From positions 1 through 23,753 of the forward strand of contig DATDGI010000325.1 in NCBI GenBank assembly GCA_036522155.1: a stretch of 23,753 nt of DNA, written 5' to 3'. The notes beneath the pieces were generated by a model. That model searched no databases and was not told where the DNA came from. It saw only the letters and a program-made list of their open reading frames with translations. The position numbers and the translations under genes were made by a program. Shown here one piece after another: positions 1-9,250 of the stretch. The DNA is from UBA9676 sp036522155. GTDB lineage: Bacteria; Actinomycetota; Actinomycetes; Streptosporangiales; Streptosporangiaceae. Positions within the stretch are counted from its first letter, which is position 1. Each line of letters begins with the position of its first letter.

Positions 1-166
1 GGATCTCTGACCGCGCTGGCCTGCCCGCCGCATGGGGTCTGTTAGGAACCGCCGGGGTCCCGCATGAGTGCCGCATAGACCCCACGTGCGCCCGCTTTCC
101 GGAGATTTACTGGGGCCATCGAGTGCTATCGGGGTGCGACATGCCCCCGAACGCAAGGAGGGACCC
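1..166 (+). promoter_or_regulatory. 5' leader of the kdp operon with two possible hairpins
   Basis: No gene is visible here, though the first bases could be the tail of an upstream unit. Two inverted repeats could fold in a leader RNA. The first pairs TGGGGTCT (33-40) with AGACCCCA (77-84), extended by CGCA/TGCG across a 2-nt bulge. The second pairs TCGGGG (129-134) with CCCCGA (145-150), ending 4 nt before the AAGGAGG ribosome site at 155-161. The hexamer CCGCAT occurs three times (28-33, 60-65, 71-76). I could not place a convincing -35/-10 pair. The hairpins are seen in the sequence; a regulatory role is inferred. Confidence 0.35.
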
Positions 167-256
167 GTGGCAGACCTCGGCTACATCGGCCTGACGATCC
201 TCGTCTTCGGCGTGCTCTGGCTTCTCGTGAAGGGGGTCGAGCGCTTTGAGCGTTGA
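167..256 (+). CDS. 29-residue single-span membrane peptide upstream of kdpF
   Basis: This short frame starts at GTG 167, five bases after a near-perfect Shine-Dalgarno AAGGAGG (155-161). It encodes 29 residues: a short N-terminus (MADLGYIG), one hydrophobic span of about 17 residues, then a basic, charged end (VKGVERFER). Its stop lies inside the next gene, since kdpF starts at TTG 246, giving an 11-nt overlap that suggests translational coupling. From memory, small hydrophobic peptides sit ahead of kdpF in other actinobacterial kdp loci, but I cannot confirm that without a search. It could be a second KdpF-like accessory subunit or a regulator of the pump; function unknown. Support comes from the strong ribosome site, the position and the membrane-span composition. 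Confidence 0.65.
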   Translation: MADLGYIGLTILVFGVLWLLVKGVERFER

Positions 257-335
257 CAGCTGGCTCGGCCTGATCGGCGGCGTGCTGCTGACCATCTACC
301 TGTTCGTGGCCCTCGTGCTGCCAGAGAGGTTCTAG
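246..335 (+). CDS. kdpF: KdpF, small subunit of the K+-transporting P-type ATPase
   Basis: KdpF is a single-span peptide that stabilises the KdpABC potassium pump in the membrane. The only available start in this frame is TTG 246, because a stop lies at 228-230. A G-rich ribosome site (AAGGGGG, 230-236) precedes it by 9 nt. The product is 29 residues: MSVDSWLG, a hydrophobic span, then the ending PERF, which matches the usual KdpF C-terminus. The TAG stop directly abuts the kdpA ATG with no gap. The gene is too small for most gene callers and would easily be missed. Identification rests on size, hydrophobic pattern, the PERF end and the position before kdpA. Confidence 0.85.
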   Translation: MSVDSWLGLIGGVLLTIYLFVALVLPERF

Positions 336-2009
336 ATGAATAGCGCTCTCGCGGGCTGGCTCCAGGTTGGCCTGCTCGTCGCCGCCCTGGCGGCGTGCTA
401 CATCCCGCTCGGCAACTACATCGCCAAGATCTTCACCACTGACAAGCACTGGAAGGTCGAGCGCGGCATCTTCAAGCTGACCGGCATCGACCCGACCGTC
501 GACCAGAAGTGGAGCCAGTACCTGCGCAGCATGCTGGCCTTCTCCGCGGTCAGCGTGCTGTTCCTGTACGGCCTGCAGCGGGTGCAGCATTACGTGCTGG
601 AGTTCGCGGGACCGCACATGGCCAATGTCCCGGCCACCACGGCCTGGAACACCGCGGTCTCGTTCACCACCAACACGAACTGGCAGAACTACTCCGGTGA
701 GTCCACCATGACTTACCTGACCCAGATGAGCGGCCTCGCGGTGCAGAACTTCATGTCCGCGGCGGTCGGCCTGGTGGTCGCGATCGCCATGATCCGCGGC
801 TTCGTCCGGGCCCGGACCGGCACGCTGGGCAACTTCTGGGTGGACCTCACCCACGCCGTGGTGCGGCTGCTGATCCCGCTGTCCATCGTCGGCGGCCTTG
901 TTCTCATCGCCGGCGGCGCGGTCGACAACTTCACCGCCTACCACACGGTGACCACGCTGTCCGGCGGTCACCAGACCCTCGTCGGCGGCCCGTTCGGCTC
1001 GCAAGAGGTCATCAAGGACATGGGGAACAACGGGGGCGGGCCGTTCAACGCCAACTCCGCCCACCCGTACGAGAACCCGAACCCGTTCACCAATATGTTC
1101 GAGATCTTCCTGCTGCTGCTGATCCCGTTCGCCACGCCGCGGGCGTTCGGCAAGATGGTCAAGGACAACCGGCAGGGCTACGCGCTGGTCGCGATCATGG
1201 TCATCATCTGGCTGGCCGCGGTCGGCGGGATCAGCTTCTTCGAGGCCCACACCGCCACCGGCGGCTCCGCGACGATAGCCGCGGGCCACGCCATGGAAGG
1301 CGTGGAGACGAGGTTCGGCACACCAGGCTGCTCGGTGTTCGCCGCGTCCACCACGGTGACCTCCACCGGCGCGATTAACTGCTTCCACGACTCGCTCACC
1401 CCGTTCGGCGGCGGCATCGCCCTGTTCGACATCGCCCTGGGCGAGATCGCGCCCGGCGGCATCGGGGCCGGCATGTACGGCATCCTCGTCCTGGCCATCG
1501 TCACGGTGTTCGTGGCCGGGCTGATGGTCGGCCGGACACCGGAGTACATCGGCAAGAAGATCCGGCCCACCGAGATGAAGTACGCGGCGCTGTACTTCCT
1601 GACGCTGCCGGTGGTCATCCTGACCGCGGCCGGGCTGTCGATCGGGCTCAAGATCGGCCAGAAAGCGATCTTCAACCCCGGCCCGCACGGCCTGACCGAG
1701 GTGGTGTACGCGTACGCGTCCATGGCCAACAACAACGGCTCCGCGTTCGCCGGGCTGGGCACGGGTGCCCTCTGGTACCAGGTAGTCGGCGGGATCGTGA
1801 TGCTGCTCGGCCGGTTCGCGCCGGAGATCTTCGCGCTCGGCCTGGCAGGCTCGCTAGCCCGGCAGAGTCCGGTGCCCGCGAGCGCGGGCACGCTGGATAC
1901 ACGAACACCGCTGTTCGTCGCCATGGTCGTCGGCGTGATCCTCGTGCTCGTCGGCCTGACCTACTTCCCCGCGCTCGCACTGGGCCCGTTCGCAGAAGGA
2001 CTGCACTGA
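336..2009 (+). CDS. kdpA: KdpA, K+-channel-like subunit of the K+-transporting ATPase
   Basis: KdpA is the membrane subunit that selects and binds K+ for high-affinity uptake under potassium starvation. The 557-residue product has the family's usual length. The four P-loop/selectivity-filter segments are visible: TNTNWQNYSGE around residues 112-122, NNGGGPFNANSAHPYENP from residue 231, TPFGGG from residue 355, and ASMANNNGSAFAGLG around residues 462-476. Multiple hydrophobic spans lie between them, consistent with a channel-like fold in the cytoplasmic membrane. The ATG follows directly on the kdpF stop and kdpB starts 1 nt after the TGA, so translation is probably coupled. No sign of damage. 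Confidence 0.97.
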   Translation: MNSALAGWLQVGLLVAALAACYIPLGNYIAKIFTTDKHWKVERGIFKLTGIDPTVDQKWSQYLRSMLAFSAVSVLFLYGLQRVQHYVLEFAGPHMANVPATTAWNTAVSFTTNTNWQNYSGESTMTYLTQMSGLAVQNFMSAAVGLVVAIAMIRGFVRARTGTLGNFWVDLTHAVVRLLIPLSIVGGLVLIAGGAVDNFTAYHTVTTLSGGHQTLVGGPFGSQEVIKDMGNNGGGPFNANSAHPYENPNPFTNMFEIFLLLLIPFATPRAFGKMVKDNRQGYALVAIMVIIWLAAVGGISFFEAHTATGGSATIAAGHAMEGVETRFGTPGCSVFAASTTVTSTGAINCFHDSLTPFGGGIALFDIALGEIAPGGIGAGMYGILVLAIVTVFVAGLMVGRTPEYIGKKIRPTEMKYAALYFLTLPVVILTAAGLSIGLKIGQKAIFNPGPHGLTEVVYAYASMANNNGSAFAGLGTGALWYQVVGGIVMLLGRFAPEIFALGLAGSLARQSPVPASAGTLDTRTPLFVAMVVGVILVLVGLTYFPALALGPFAEGLH

Positions 2010-2010
2010 C

Positions 2011-4134
<2,124 letters not shown>

Positions 4135-4141
4135 TCGTCAC

Positions 4142-4780
4142 ATGAACCGTCTTCCCGGCTGGGTCCGGCAACACATCGCGGCGCTGCGCGGGCTGCTCGT
4201 CTTCACCGTGCTCACCGGCGTCCTCTACCCGGTGGTCATGTGGGGCGTCGCCCAGGTCGCGTTCCACAATCAGGCCAACGGCTCGCTGGTCAGCTACCAG
4301 GGACACGTGGTCGGCTCCCGCCTGCTGTGTCAGGAGTTCGTGGACGCCAAGGGCAACCCGCTGCCGCAGTACTTCCAGCCCCGCCCATCCGCCGCCGTGA
4401 ACTCGACGGTCAAGACCGACTACGGTTGCGACCCGCTGTTCTCCAACGGGTCGCAACTGGGCCCGACCAACCCGGTACTGGTTAAGGACATCAAGACGCG
4501 GCAGCAGCAGATCGCGGCGTTCGACCACGTCAAGATCTCGCAAATCCCGCCGGACGCGGTAACCGCATCCGCATCCGGCCTGGACCCCGCCATCTCGCCG
4601 CAGTACGCCTACCTGCAGGTGAACCGGGTCGCCGCGGCCCGCCACGTGCCGGCGGCCGCGGTCCGGGCCCTGGTGACCAGCTTCATCCAGGGCCGCACGC
4701 TCGGCTTCCTGGGCGAGCCGACCGTCGATGTGCTCACCCTTAACATCGCACTCGACGAGCAGTTCCCCCTCGGGCGCTGA
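4142..4780 (+). CDS. kdpC: KdpC, accessory subunit of the K+-transporting ATPase
   Basis: KdpC is a single-span subunit needed for assembly and activity of the Kdp pump. I chose ATG 4142 (212 residues) because the product then begins MNRLPGWVRQHIAALRGLL, matching the usual short cytoplasmic start before the membrane span at about residues 17-40. TTG 4124 and GTG 4127 in the same frame would add 5-6 residues and overlap kdpB; AGGA at 4119-4122 could serve GTG 4127. The extracytoplasmic domain carries family features such as VVGSRLLCQEF, YFQPRPSAA, SNGSQLGPTNP, and the C-terminal DVLTLNIALDE. It lies directly after kdpB in the same operon. Confidence 0.95.
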   Translation: MNRLPGWVRQHIAALRGLLVFTVLTGVLYPVVMWGVAQVAFHNQANGSLVSYQGHVVGSRLLCQEFVDAKGNPLPQYFQPRPSAAVNSTVKTDYGCDPLFSNGSQLGPTNPVLVKDIKTRQQQIAAFDHVKISQIPPDAVTASASGLDPAISPQYAYLQVNRVAAARHVPAAAVRALVTSFIQGRTLGFLGEPTVDVLTLNIALDEQFPLGR

Positions 4781-4787
4781 TCCGGGC

Positions 4788-5519
4788 GTGGCGGTGGCGG
4801 CGGCGGCAGCCGGGCATGGCCCGGGATCTCCGGCCGGCCACCGCCAGACCCGGGTGCTGGTGGTGGAGGACGAGGCCGCGATGCTGCGGGCGTTGCGCAT
4901 CAACCTGCGGGCCCGGGGCTATGACGTGACCACCGCCGGGAACGGGCGGGACGCGCTGGCGGAGGCGGGCAGCCGCCCGCCCGACGCGGTGATCCTGGAT
5001 CTGGGCCTGCCCGACGTGGACGGCATCGAGGTGATCCGCGGACTGCGGGGCTGGTCAAACGCGCCGGTGGTGGTGCTCTCCGGCCGCACCGGCTCCGGAG
5101 ACAAGATCACCGCCTTGGACGCGGGCGCGGACGACTACGTCACCAAACCGTTCGGCATGGACGAACTGCTGGCCCGGCTGCGGGCGGTCCTGAGCCGGGA
5201 CGATCCGGGCCCGCCGCCGGCCAGCCTCACCATCGGCCGGTGCACGATCGACCTCGCGACCCGCAGCGTGCTGGCGGGAACCAGAACGGTCCGGCTCACC
5301 CCGGTCCAGTGGCGGCTGCTTGAGACCCTCGTCCGCCATCCCGGCCAGCTGCTAGGCACCCAGCGGCTGCTCGCCGAGATCGGCGGGCCCGAAGGCCAGC
5401 GCGACCGCCACTACCTGCGCTTTCAGATGGCCGCGTTGCGCCGCAAACTGGAAGCTGACCCGTCCCGGCCACAGCACCTGCTGACCGAGCCGGGGATGGG
5501 CTACCGTTACCGGCCCTAG
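4788..5519 (+). CDS. KdpE-like response regulator (first copy), OmpR/PhoB class
   Basis: A two-domain regulator: receiver (about residues 21-140, phospho-acceptor Asp71 in VILDLGLPD, TKPFGMDELL near its end) and a winged-helix DNA-binding domain ending GMGYRYRP. It lies between kdpC and kdpD and is a paralogue of the KdpE at 8209. The receivers agree over long runs, but the DNA-binding part differs. The usual VWGP is IGGP here, and the recognition region reads HYLRFQMAALRRKLE rather than NLRLYMTQLRRKLE. It should accept phosphate from KdpD yet may bind other operators. The start is uncertain: GTG 4788 (243 residues, 7 nt after kdpC), GTG 4794, or ATG 4728 inside kdpC. The Ala/Gly-rich stretch before TRVLVVEDE is not typical of the family. 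Confidence 0.9.
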   Translation: MAVAAAAAGHGPGSPAGHRQTRVLVVEDEAAMLRALRINLRARGYDVTTAGNGRDALAEAGSRPPDAVILDLGLPDVDGIEVIRGLRGWSNAPVVVLSGRTGSGDKITALDAGADDYVTKPFGMDELLARLRAVLSRDDPGPPPASLTIGRCTIDLATRSVLAGTRTVRLTPVQWRLLETLVRHPGQLLGTQRLLAEIGGPEGQRDRHYLRFQMAALRRKLEADPSRPQHLLTEPGMGYRYRP

Positions 5520-5536
5520 CGCAGGACCGTCAGACA

Positions 5537-8212
5537 ATGACCAGCAGGCAGTATTTCCGCACCGGCAGGGAGACGATGGGCCAGGACAACCGGGGGCAGC
5601 TCCGGATCTACCTCGGCAACGCCGCTGGCGTCGGCAAGACCTTCGCCATGCTCGGCGAGGGCCACCGCCGGGCCGAGCGCGGTACCGACGTCGTCGTTGG
5701 CTTCGTGGAGACGCACGGACGCAAGCACACCGCCGATCTCCTCGCGGGCCTGGAGGTCATCCCCCGGGCGCGGATCCCCTATCGCGGCACCGTCTTCGAG
5801 GAGATGGATGTCGATGCGGTACTCGCCCGCCGGCCAGAGGTAGCGCTCATCGATGAACTGGCCCACACCAATGTCCCCGGCTCCCGGAACACCAAGCGCT
5901 GGCAGGACGTGCAGGAGCTGCTGGACGCGGGCATCGACGTCATCTCGACGGTGAACATCCAGCACCTCGAATCGCTGAACGACGTGGTCGAGAAGATCAC
6001 CGGGGTACCGCAGCGCGAGACCCTGCCCGACGCCGTGGTCCGCGCCGCCGACCAGGTCGAACTCGTCGACATGACGCCGGAGGCGCTGCGGCGCCGGATG
6101 GCGCACGGGAACATCTACCCGCCGGAGAAGATCGACGCTGCGCTCACCAACTACTTCAGGACCGGCAACCTGATCGCCCTGCGCGAGCTTGCTCTGCTGT
6201 GGCTGGCCGACAAGGTCGACGAGGGCCTGCAGCGCTACCGTGAGGCGCACCACATCCGGGACACCTGGGAAGCCCGGGAGCGGGTGGTGGTGGCGCTCAC
6301 CGGCGGTCCCGAGGGGGAAACGCTGATCCGCCGGGCGGCCCGGATCGCCGCCCGCTCCTCCGGCGGGGAACTGCTTGCCGTCCACGTCACCCGCTCCGAC
6401 GGGCTGACCGGTGCCGACCCGGCGGCGCTGGCCACCCAGCGCCGGCTTGCCGAGCGACTGGGCGGCACGTACCACCAGGTGGTCGGCGACAACATCGCCG
6501 AGGCCCTGCTCACCTTCGCCCGGGCGGAAAACGCCACCCAGCTGGTGCTCGGGGCCAGCCGCCGGTCCTGGCTGTCGGCCACGCTGACCGGGCCCGGTAT
6601 CGGTTCCCGTACCATCCGTGGCTCGGGTGACATCGACGTGCATATCGTCACCCACTCCCACATGGGCCGGGGCCGGGGGCTGCCGCGCAGCCGTGGCGGC
6701 CTGCCGCTGCGGCGGCAGCTGCTGGGCTACCTGCTGGCAGCCCTGCTCCTGCCGCTGCTCACACTGGCGCTCACCGCCCTGCGCGGGCCCGTCAACCTCA
6801 CCAGCGATGTGCTGATGTTCCTGGTGGCGGTGATCCTGGTGGCACTCGTCGGCGGATTCCTGCCTGCCCTGCTGGCAGCGGTGGCCGGGTCGACGCTGCT
6901 GAACTACTACTTCGTCCCGCCGATCCACAAGCTGACCATCGCCGATGCCAACAACGTCCTCGCGCTGGGTGTGTTCGTGGTGGTGGCGCTGCTGGTCAGC
7001 TCGGTGGTGGACCGCGCGGCCAGGCGCACCAGGCAGGCGGCCCGGGCCAGCGCCGAGTCCGAGCTGCTGGCCACCACCGCCGGCAGCGTGCTGCGCGGTG
7101 AGCGCGCGGTGACCGCCGTGCTGGACCGGGTCCGGGAGGCGTTCGGGATGGACTCGGTCACGCTGCTGGAGTGCCGGCCTGCCCCGGGTGGCCGGCCCTC
7201 ATCCGGGCCGGTCACCGAATGGGCGGTCGCCGCCCACTCCGGCGAGCCGCCGATCACCAGCCCCGACGCCGCCGACGTCGATGTGGCGGTCACCGACACC
7301 ATGAAGCTGGCGCTGCGCGGCCCGGCGCTGCCGGCCACCGACCGCCGGGTGCTCGGCACGTTCGCCGTCTACGCCGCGGTCGCGCTGGAACAGCAGCGGC
7401 TGGCCGCCGAGGCCGAGGCGGCCCGGCCGATCGCCGCCGCCGACCGGATGCGGACAGCACTGCTCGCCGCGGTCAGCCACGACCTGCGCACGCCACTGGC
7501 CTCGGCCAAGGCCGCCGTCACCAGCCTGCGCTCACCGGATATCCAGTGGGCGGATGAGGACCGGGACGAACTGCTGGCCACCGCGGACGAGTCGCTCGAC
7601 CGGCTCGCCCGGCTGGTGAACAACCTGCTCGACATGAGCAGGCTCCAGGCCGGGGCGCTGTCGGTCTTCCCGCGCCCGGCAGGCCTGGAGGAGATCGTCG
7701 CCCGGGCGCTCGACGACCTCGGCCCGGCCGGCCGGGACGTGGTGGTCGACATCCCCGACTCGCTGCCGGAGGTCCAGGTGGACCCGGCCATCCTGGAACG
7801 GGTCGTCGTGAACCTGACCAGCAACGCGATCCGGTACTCACCGGCGGGCCAGCCGCCGCTGGTGACCGCGAGCGCGCTCGGCGGCCGGGTGGAGCTGCGG
7901 ATCGCCGACCGCGGCCCCGGGATTCCCGAGCCCGAGCGGGAGAGCATGTTCGTGCCCTTCCAGCGGCTCGGCGACACCGACAACACCACCGGGGTCGGGC
8001 TGGGCCTGGCCCTGTCCCGCGGCCTGACCGAGGCCATGGGTGGCACGCTCGAACCCGAGGAAACCCCCGGCGGGGGGCTGACCATGGCCGTCTCCCTGCC
8101 CGCGGCCGCACCGCCCGATGGCACCAGCCCGGCCGAGCCCGGGCACCGGGAACGCGGAGAACCCGCCGCTCCTGCACCGGCCGCGGACCGGGGTGGCAAG
8201 CTGGCCCCATGA
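5537..8212 (+). CDS. kdpD: KdpD, sensor histidine kinase for potassium limitation
   Basis: KdpD senses low K+/turgor and phosphorylates KdpE. The domain order in the 891-residue protein is canonical. The N-terminal KdpD domain has Walker A GNAAGVGKT (residues 27-35) and a Walker B-like region VALIDELAHTN near 102-112. A universal-stress-protein-like domain (about 250-370) and four hydrophobic spans (about 395-500) follow. Then come a GAF-like region, the HisKA box SHDLRTPL with His648, and a HATPase with NLTSNAIRYSP, DRGPGIP and GVGLGLALS. A Pro/Ala-rich tail follows the catalytic domain. ATG 5576, preceded by AGGGAG, is an alternative start giving a product that opens nearer the KdpD domain. 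The stop overlaps the next regulator by 4 nt (ATGA), implying coupled translation. Confidence 0.97.
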   Translation: MTSRQYFRTGRETMGQDNRGQLRIYLGNAAGVGKTFAMLGEGHRRAERGTDVVVGFVETHGRKHTADLLAGLEVIPRARIPYRGTVFEEMDVDAVLARRPEVALIDELAHTNVPGSRNTKRWQDVQELLDAGIDVISTVNIQHLESLNDVVEKITGVPQRETLPDAVVRAADQVELVDMTPEALRRRMAHGNIYPPEKIDAALTNYFRTGNLIALRELALLWLADKVDEGLQRYREAHHIRDTWEARERVVVALTGGPEGETLIRRAARIAARSSGGELLAVHVTRSDGLTGADPAALATQRRLAERLGGTYHQVVGDNIAEALLTFARAENATQLVLGASRRSWLSATLTGPGIGSRTIRGSGDIDVHIVTHSHMGRGRGLPRSRGGLPLRRQLLGYLLAALLLPLLTLALTALRGPVNLTSDVLMFLVAVILVALVGGFLPALLAAVAGSTLLNYYFVPPIHKLTIADANNVLALGVFVVVALLVSSVVDRAARRTRQAARASAESELLATTAGSVLRGERAVTAVLDRVREAFGMDSVTLLECRPAPGGRPSSGPVTEWAVAAHSGEPPITSPDAADVDVAVTDTMKLALRGPALPATDRRVLGTFAVYAAVALEQQRLAAEAEAARPIAAADRMRTALLAAVSHDLRTPLASAKAAVTSLRSPDIQWADEDRDELLATADESLDRLARLVNNLLDMSRLQAGALSVFPRPAGLEEIVARALDDLGPAGRDVVVDIPDSLPEVQVDPAILERVVVNLTSNAIRYSPAGQPPLVTASALGGRVELRIADRGPGIPEPERESMFVPFQRLGDTDNTTGVGLGLALSRGLTEAMGGTLEPEETPGGGLTMAVSLPAAAPPDGTSPAEPGHRERGEPAAPAPAADRGGKLAP

Positions 8213-8988
8213 CGCGGGTGCTGGTCGTCGACGACGAGCCTCAGATCCTGCGCGCGCTGCGGATCAACCTGCGGGTCCGGGGCTACGAGGTGGACACCGC
8301 CGCCTCGGCCACTCAGGCCCTGGAGACGGCCGGCCGACGGCCGCCGGATCTGGTCATCCTCGACCTGGGCCTGCCGGACCTGGACGGGATGGAGGTCATC
8401 GGCGGGCTCCGGGGCTGGACCACCGCGCCGATCATCGTGCTGTCCGGCCGGGCCGACAGCACCGACAAGGTGGACGCCCTGGACGCGGGCGCCGACGACT
8501 ACATCACCAAGCCGTTCGGCATGGACGAGCTGCTGGCCCGGATGCGGGCGGCCACCCGGCGGGCCGGCCCCGCCGGCGACCCGCCCCGGGTCAGCCTCGG
8601 TGACCTGCTGATCGACCTAGCGGCCAAACGCGTCACCCGGCCCGACGGCACCGACATCCGGCTGACCCCGACCGAGTGGCACCTGCTGGAGGTGCTGCTC
8701 AGGAACCCGGGCAAGCTGCTCAGCCAGAAGCAGCTGCTGGCCGAGGTGTGGGGGCCCGGTTACGCCGACGCGACCGGCAACCTGCGCCTGTACATGACCC
8801 AGCTGCGGCGGAAGCTGGAACCGGACCCGGCCCGGCCGCGCTGGCTGCGCACCGAGCCGGGCATGGGTTACCGCTACCAGCCGGAGGATGAGCCCACGGA
8901 AGACAGCGCGCAGCCGCCGGCACCGCGCGGGCCGGCCGCCGGCCGGGACAGCAGCCCGGCCGGGCCAGCCGGCCAGGCCGAGAGCTAG
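8209..8988 (+). CDS. kdpE: KdpE, response regulator of the kdp operon (second copy)
   Basis: This OmpR/PhoB-class regulator is the probable canonical partner of KdpD because it overlaps the kinase gene by 4 nt. The receiver has the acidic pair Asp8-Asp9, phospho-acceptor Asp52 (VILDLGLPD) and TKPFGMDELL. The winged-helix domain has the family-typical LLAEVWGPGY, NLRLYMTQLRRKLE and TEPGMGYRYQP. About 34 extra residues follow the wing; they are rich in Pro, Ala, Gly and acidic residues and probably disordered. It is a paralogue of the regulator upstream of kdpD, so this locus has two KdpE proteins for one KdpD. When phosphorylated it is expected to activate the kdpF promoter, by analogy with known Kdp systems. 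Confidence 0.95.
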   Translation: MTRVLVVDDEPQILRALRINLRVRGYEVDTAASATQALETAGRRPPDLVILDLGLPDLDGMEVIGGLRGWTTAPIIVLSGRADSTDKVDALDAGADDYITKPFGMDELLARMRAATRRAGPAGDPPRVSLGDLLIDLAAKRVTRPDGTDIRLTPTEWHLLEVLLRNPGKLLSQKQLLAEVWGPGYADATGNLRLYMTQLRRKLEPDPARPRWLRTEPGMGYRYQPEDEPTEDSAQPPAPRGPAAGRDSSPAGPAGQAES

Positions 8989-9016
8989 CCGGTAACGCCA
9001 GGGGCTAGCCGATAAC
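8984..9016. repeat. Short imperfect direct repeat at a convergent gene junction
   Basis: GCTAGCCGGTAAC (8984-8996) recurs as GCTAGCCGATAAC (9004-9016), 12 of 13 bases identical, 20 bp apart start to start. The first copy contains the TAG stop of the second kdpE. The second contains the TAG stop of the - strand gene at 9005. GCTAGC is itself a palindrome, so each copy offers TAG on both strands. It may be a chance or small local duplication. Confidence 0.45.
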
Positions 9017-9199
9017 CAGGAACGCGATGACCGCGAGCACCGCGGCCACGGCGACCACGATCACGGCAAGCTTGGCTACCTGATTGCGGGGTGCGCTCAT
9101 GGTCCAGGGCTGGGAAGCATCCACGCCCCGGGACCGGTCCACGAACGCACGGAACTGGGCCGTGCTGCCGGAACTGTCCGACTCGTCCTGATCGCGCAT
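9005..9199 (-). CDS. Small tail-anchored membrane protein, unrecognised
   Basis: I do not recognise this 64-residue protein. It has a hydrophilic, acidic N-terminal part (MRDQDESDSSGS) with no signal peptide. One C-terminal hydrophobic span of about 20 Val/Ala/Ile/Leu residues (about 43-63) ends two residues from the C-terminus, the layout of a tail-anchored inner-membrane protein. The ATG has no ribosome site upstream. Instead TACAGT lies 7 nt before it, suggesting a leaderless mRNA. It converges with kdpE and follows the Lrp-type gene on the same strand after a 52-nt gap. Support is the clean single-span pattern and the promoter fit. An overlapping frame of similar size lacks such a pattern. 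Confidence 0.6.
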   Translation of the reverse strand: MRDQDESDSSGSTAQFRAFVDRSRGVDASQPWTMSAPRNQVAKLAVIVVAVAAVLAVIAFLVIG

Positions 9200-9206
9200 A
9201 CGTGCG

Positions 9207-9233
9207 ACTGTAGCTGGAAGCGCAGGTCAGCAA
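9207..9233 (-). promoter_or_regulatory. Candidate leaderless promoter of the small membrane protein
   Basis: On the - strand, TACAGT (9212 down to 9207) fits the actinobacterial -10 consensus TANNNT and stands 7 nt before the ATG at 9199, which would then be the transcription start. A weak -35 candidate TTGCTG (9233-9228) is 15 nt upstream, shorter than ideal. The absence of a Shine-Dalgarno supports a leaderless start; this is inference. Confidence 0.35.
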
Positions 9234-9247
9234 GCCGCATTTGCGGC
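9234..9247. other. Palindromic element 3 nt after the Lrp-type gene
   Basis: GCCGCA-TT-TGCGGC forms a 6+6 bp dyad with an AT centre, immediately after the Lrp/AsnC stop and just upstream of the promoter of the next - strand gene. As RNA the stem is short and lacks a T-tract. As DNA, the symmetric site with an A/T middle resembles the general design of Lrp-type operators. It could be a weak terminator or an operator; I cannot decide from sequence. Confidence 0.4.
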
Positions 9248-9250
9248 AAT

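Noticed and set aside
1..166. c-di-AMP (ydaO-type) riboswitch ahead of kdp
   Set aside because: Hairpins are present, but I could not match the conserved internal segments of that class, and the window may cut off part of the leader.
126..1688. Long open frame antisense to kdpA (about 520 codons), and similar antisense frames opposite kdpD (5516-6928), the HEYAE copy 2 gene (15929-17734) and the ureohydrolase gene (20266-21354)
   Set aside because: Their products are rich in Arg, Gly, His, Asp and Ala with no domain pattern. Such frames are expected opposite GC-rich codon positions, and the sense frames carry complete family motifs.
4788..5519. First KdpE-like gene as a decaying pseudogene
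   Set aside because: The frame is intact, receiver residues are conserved, and the changes in the DNA-binding domain keep length and helix pattern, which fits divergence rather than decay.
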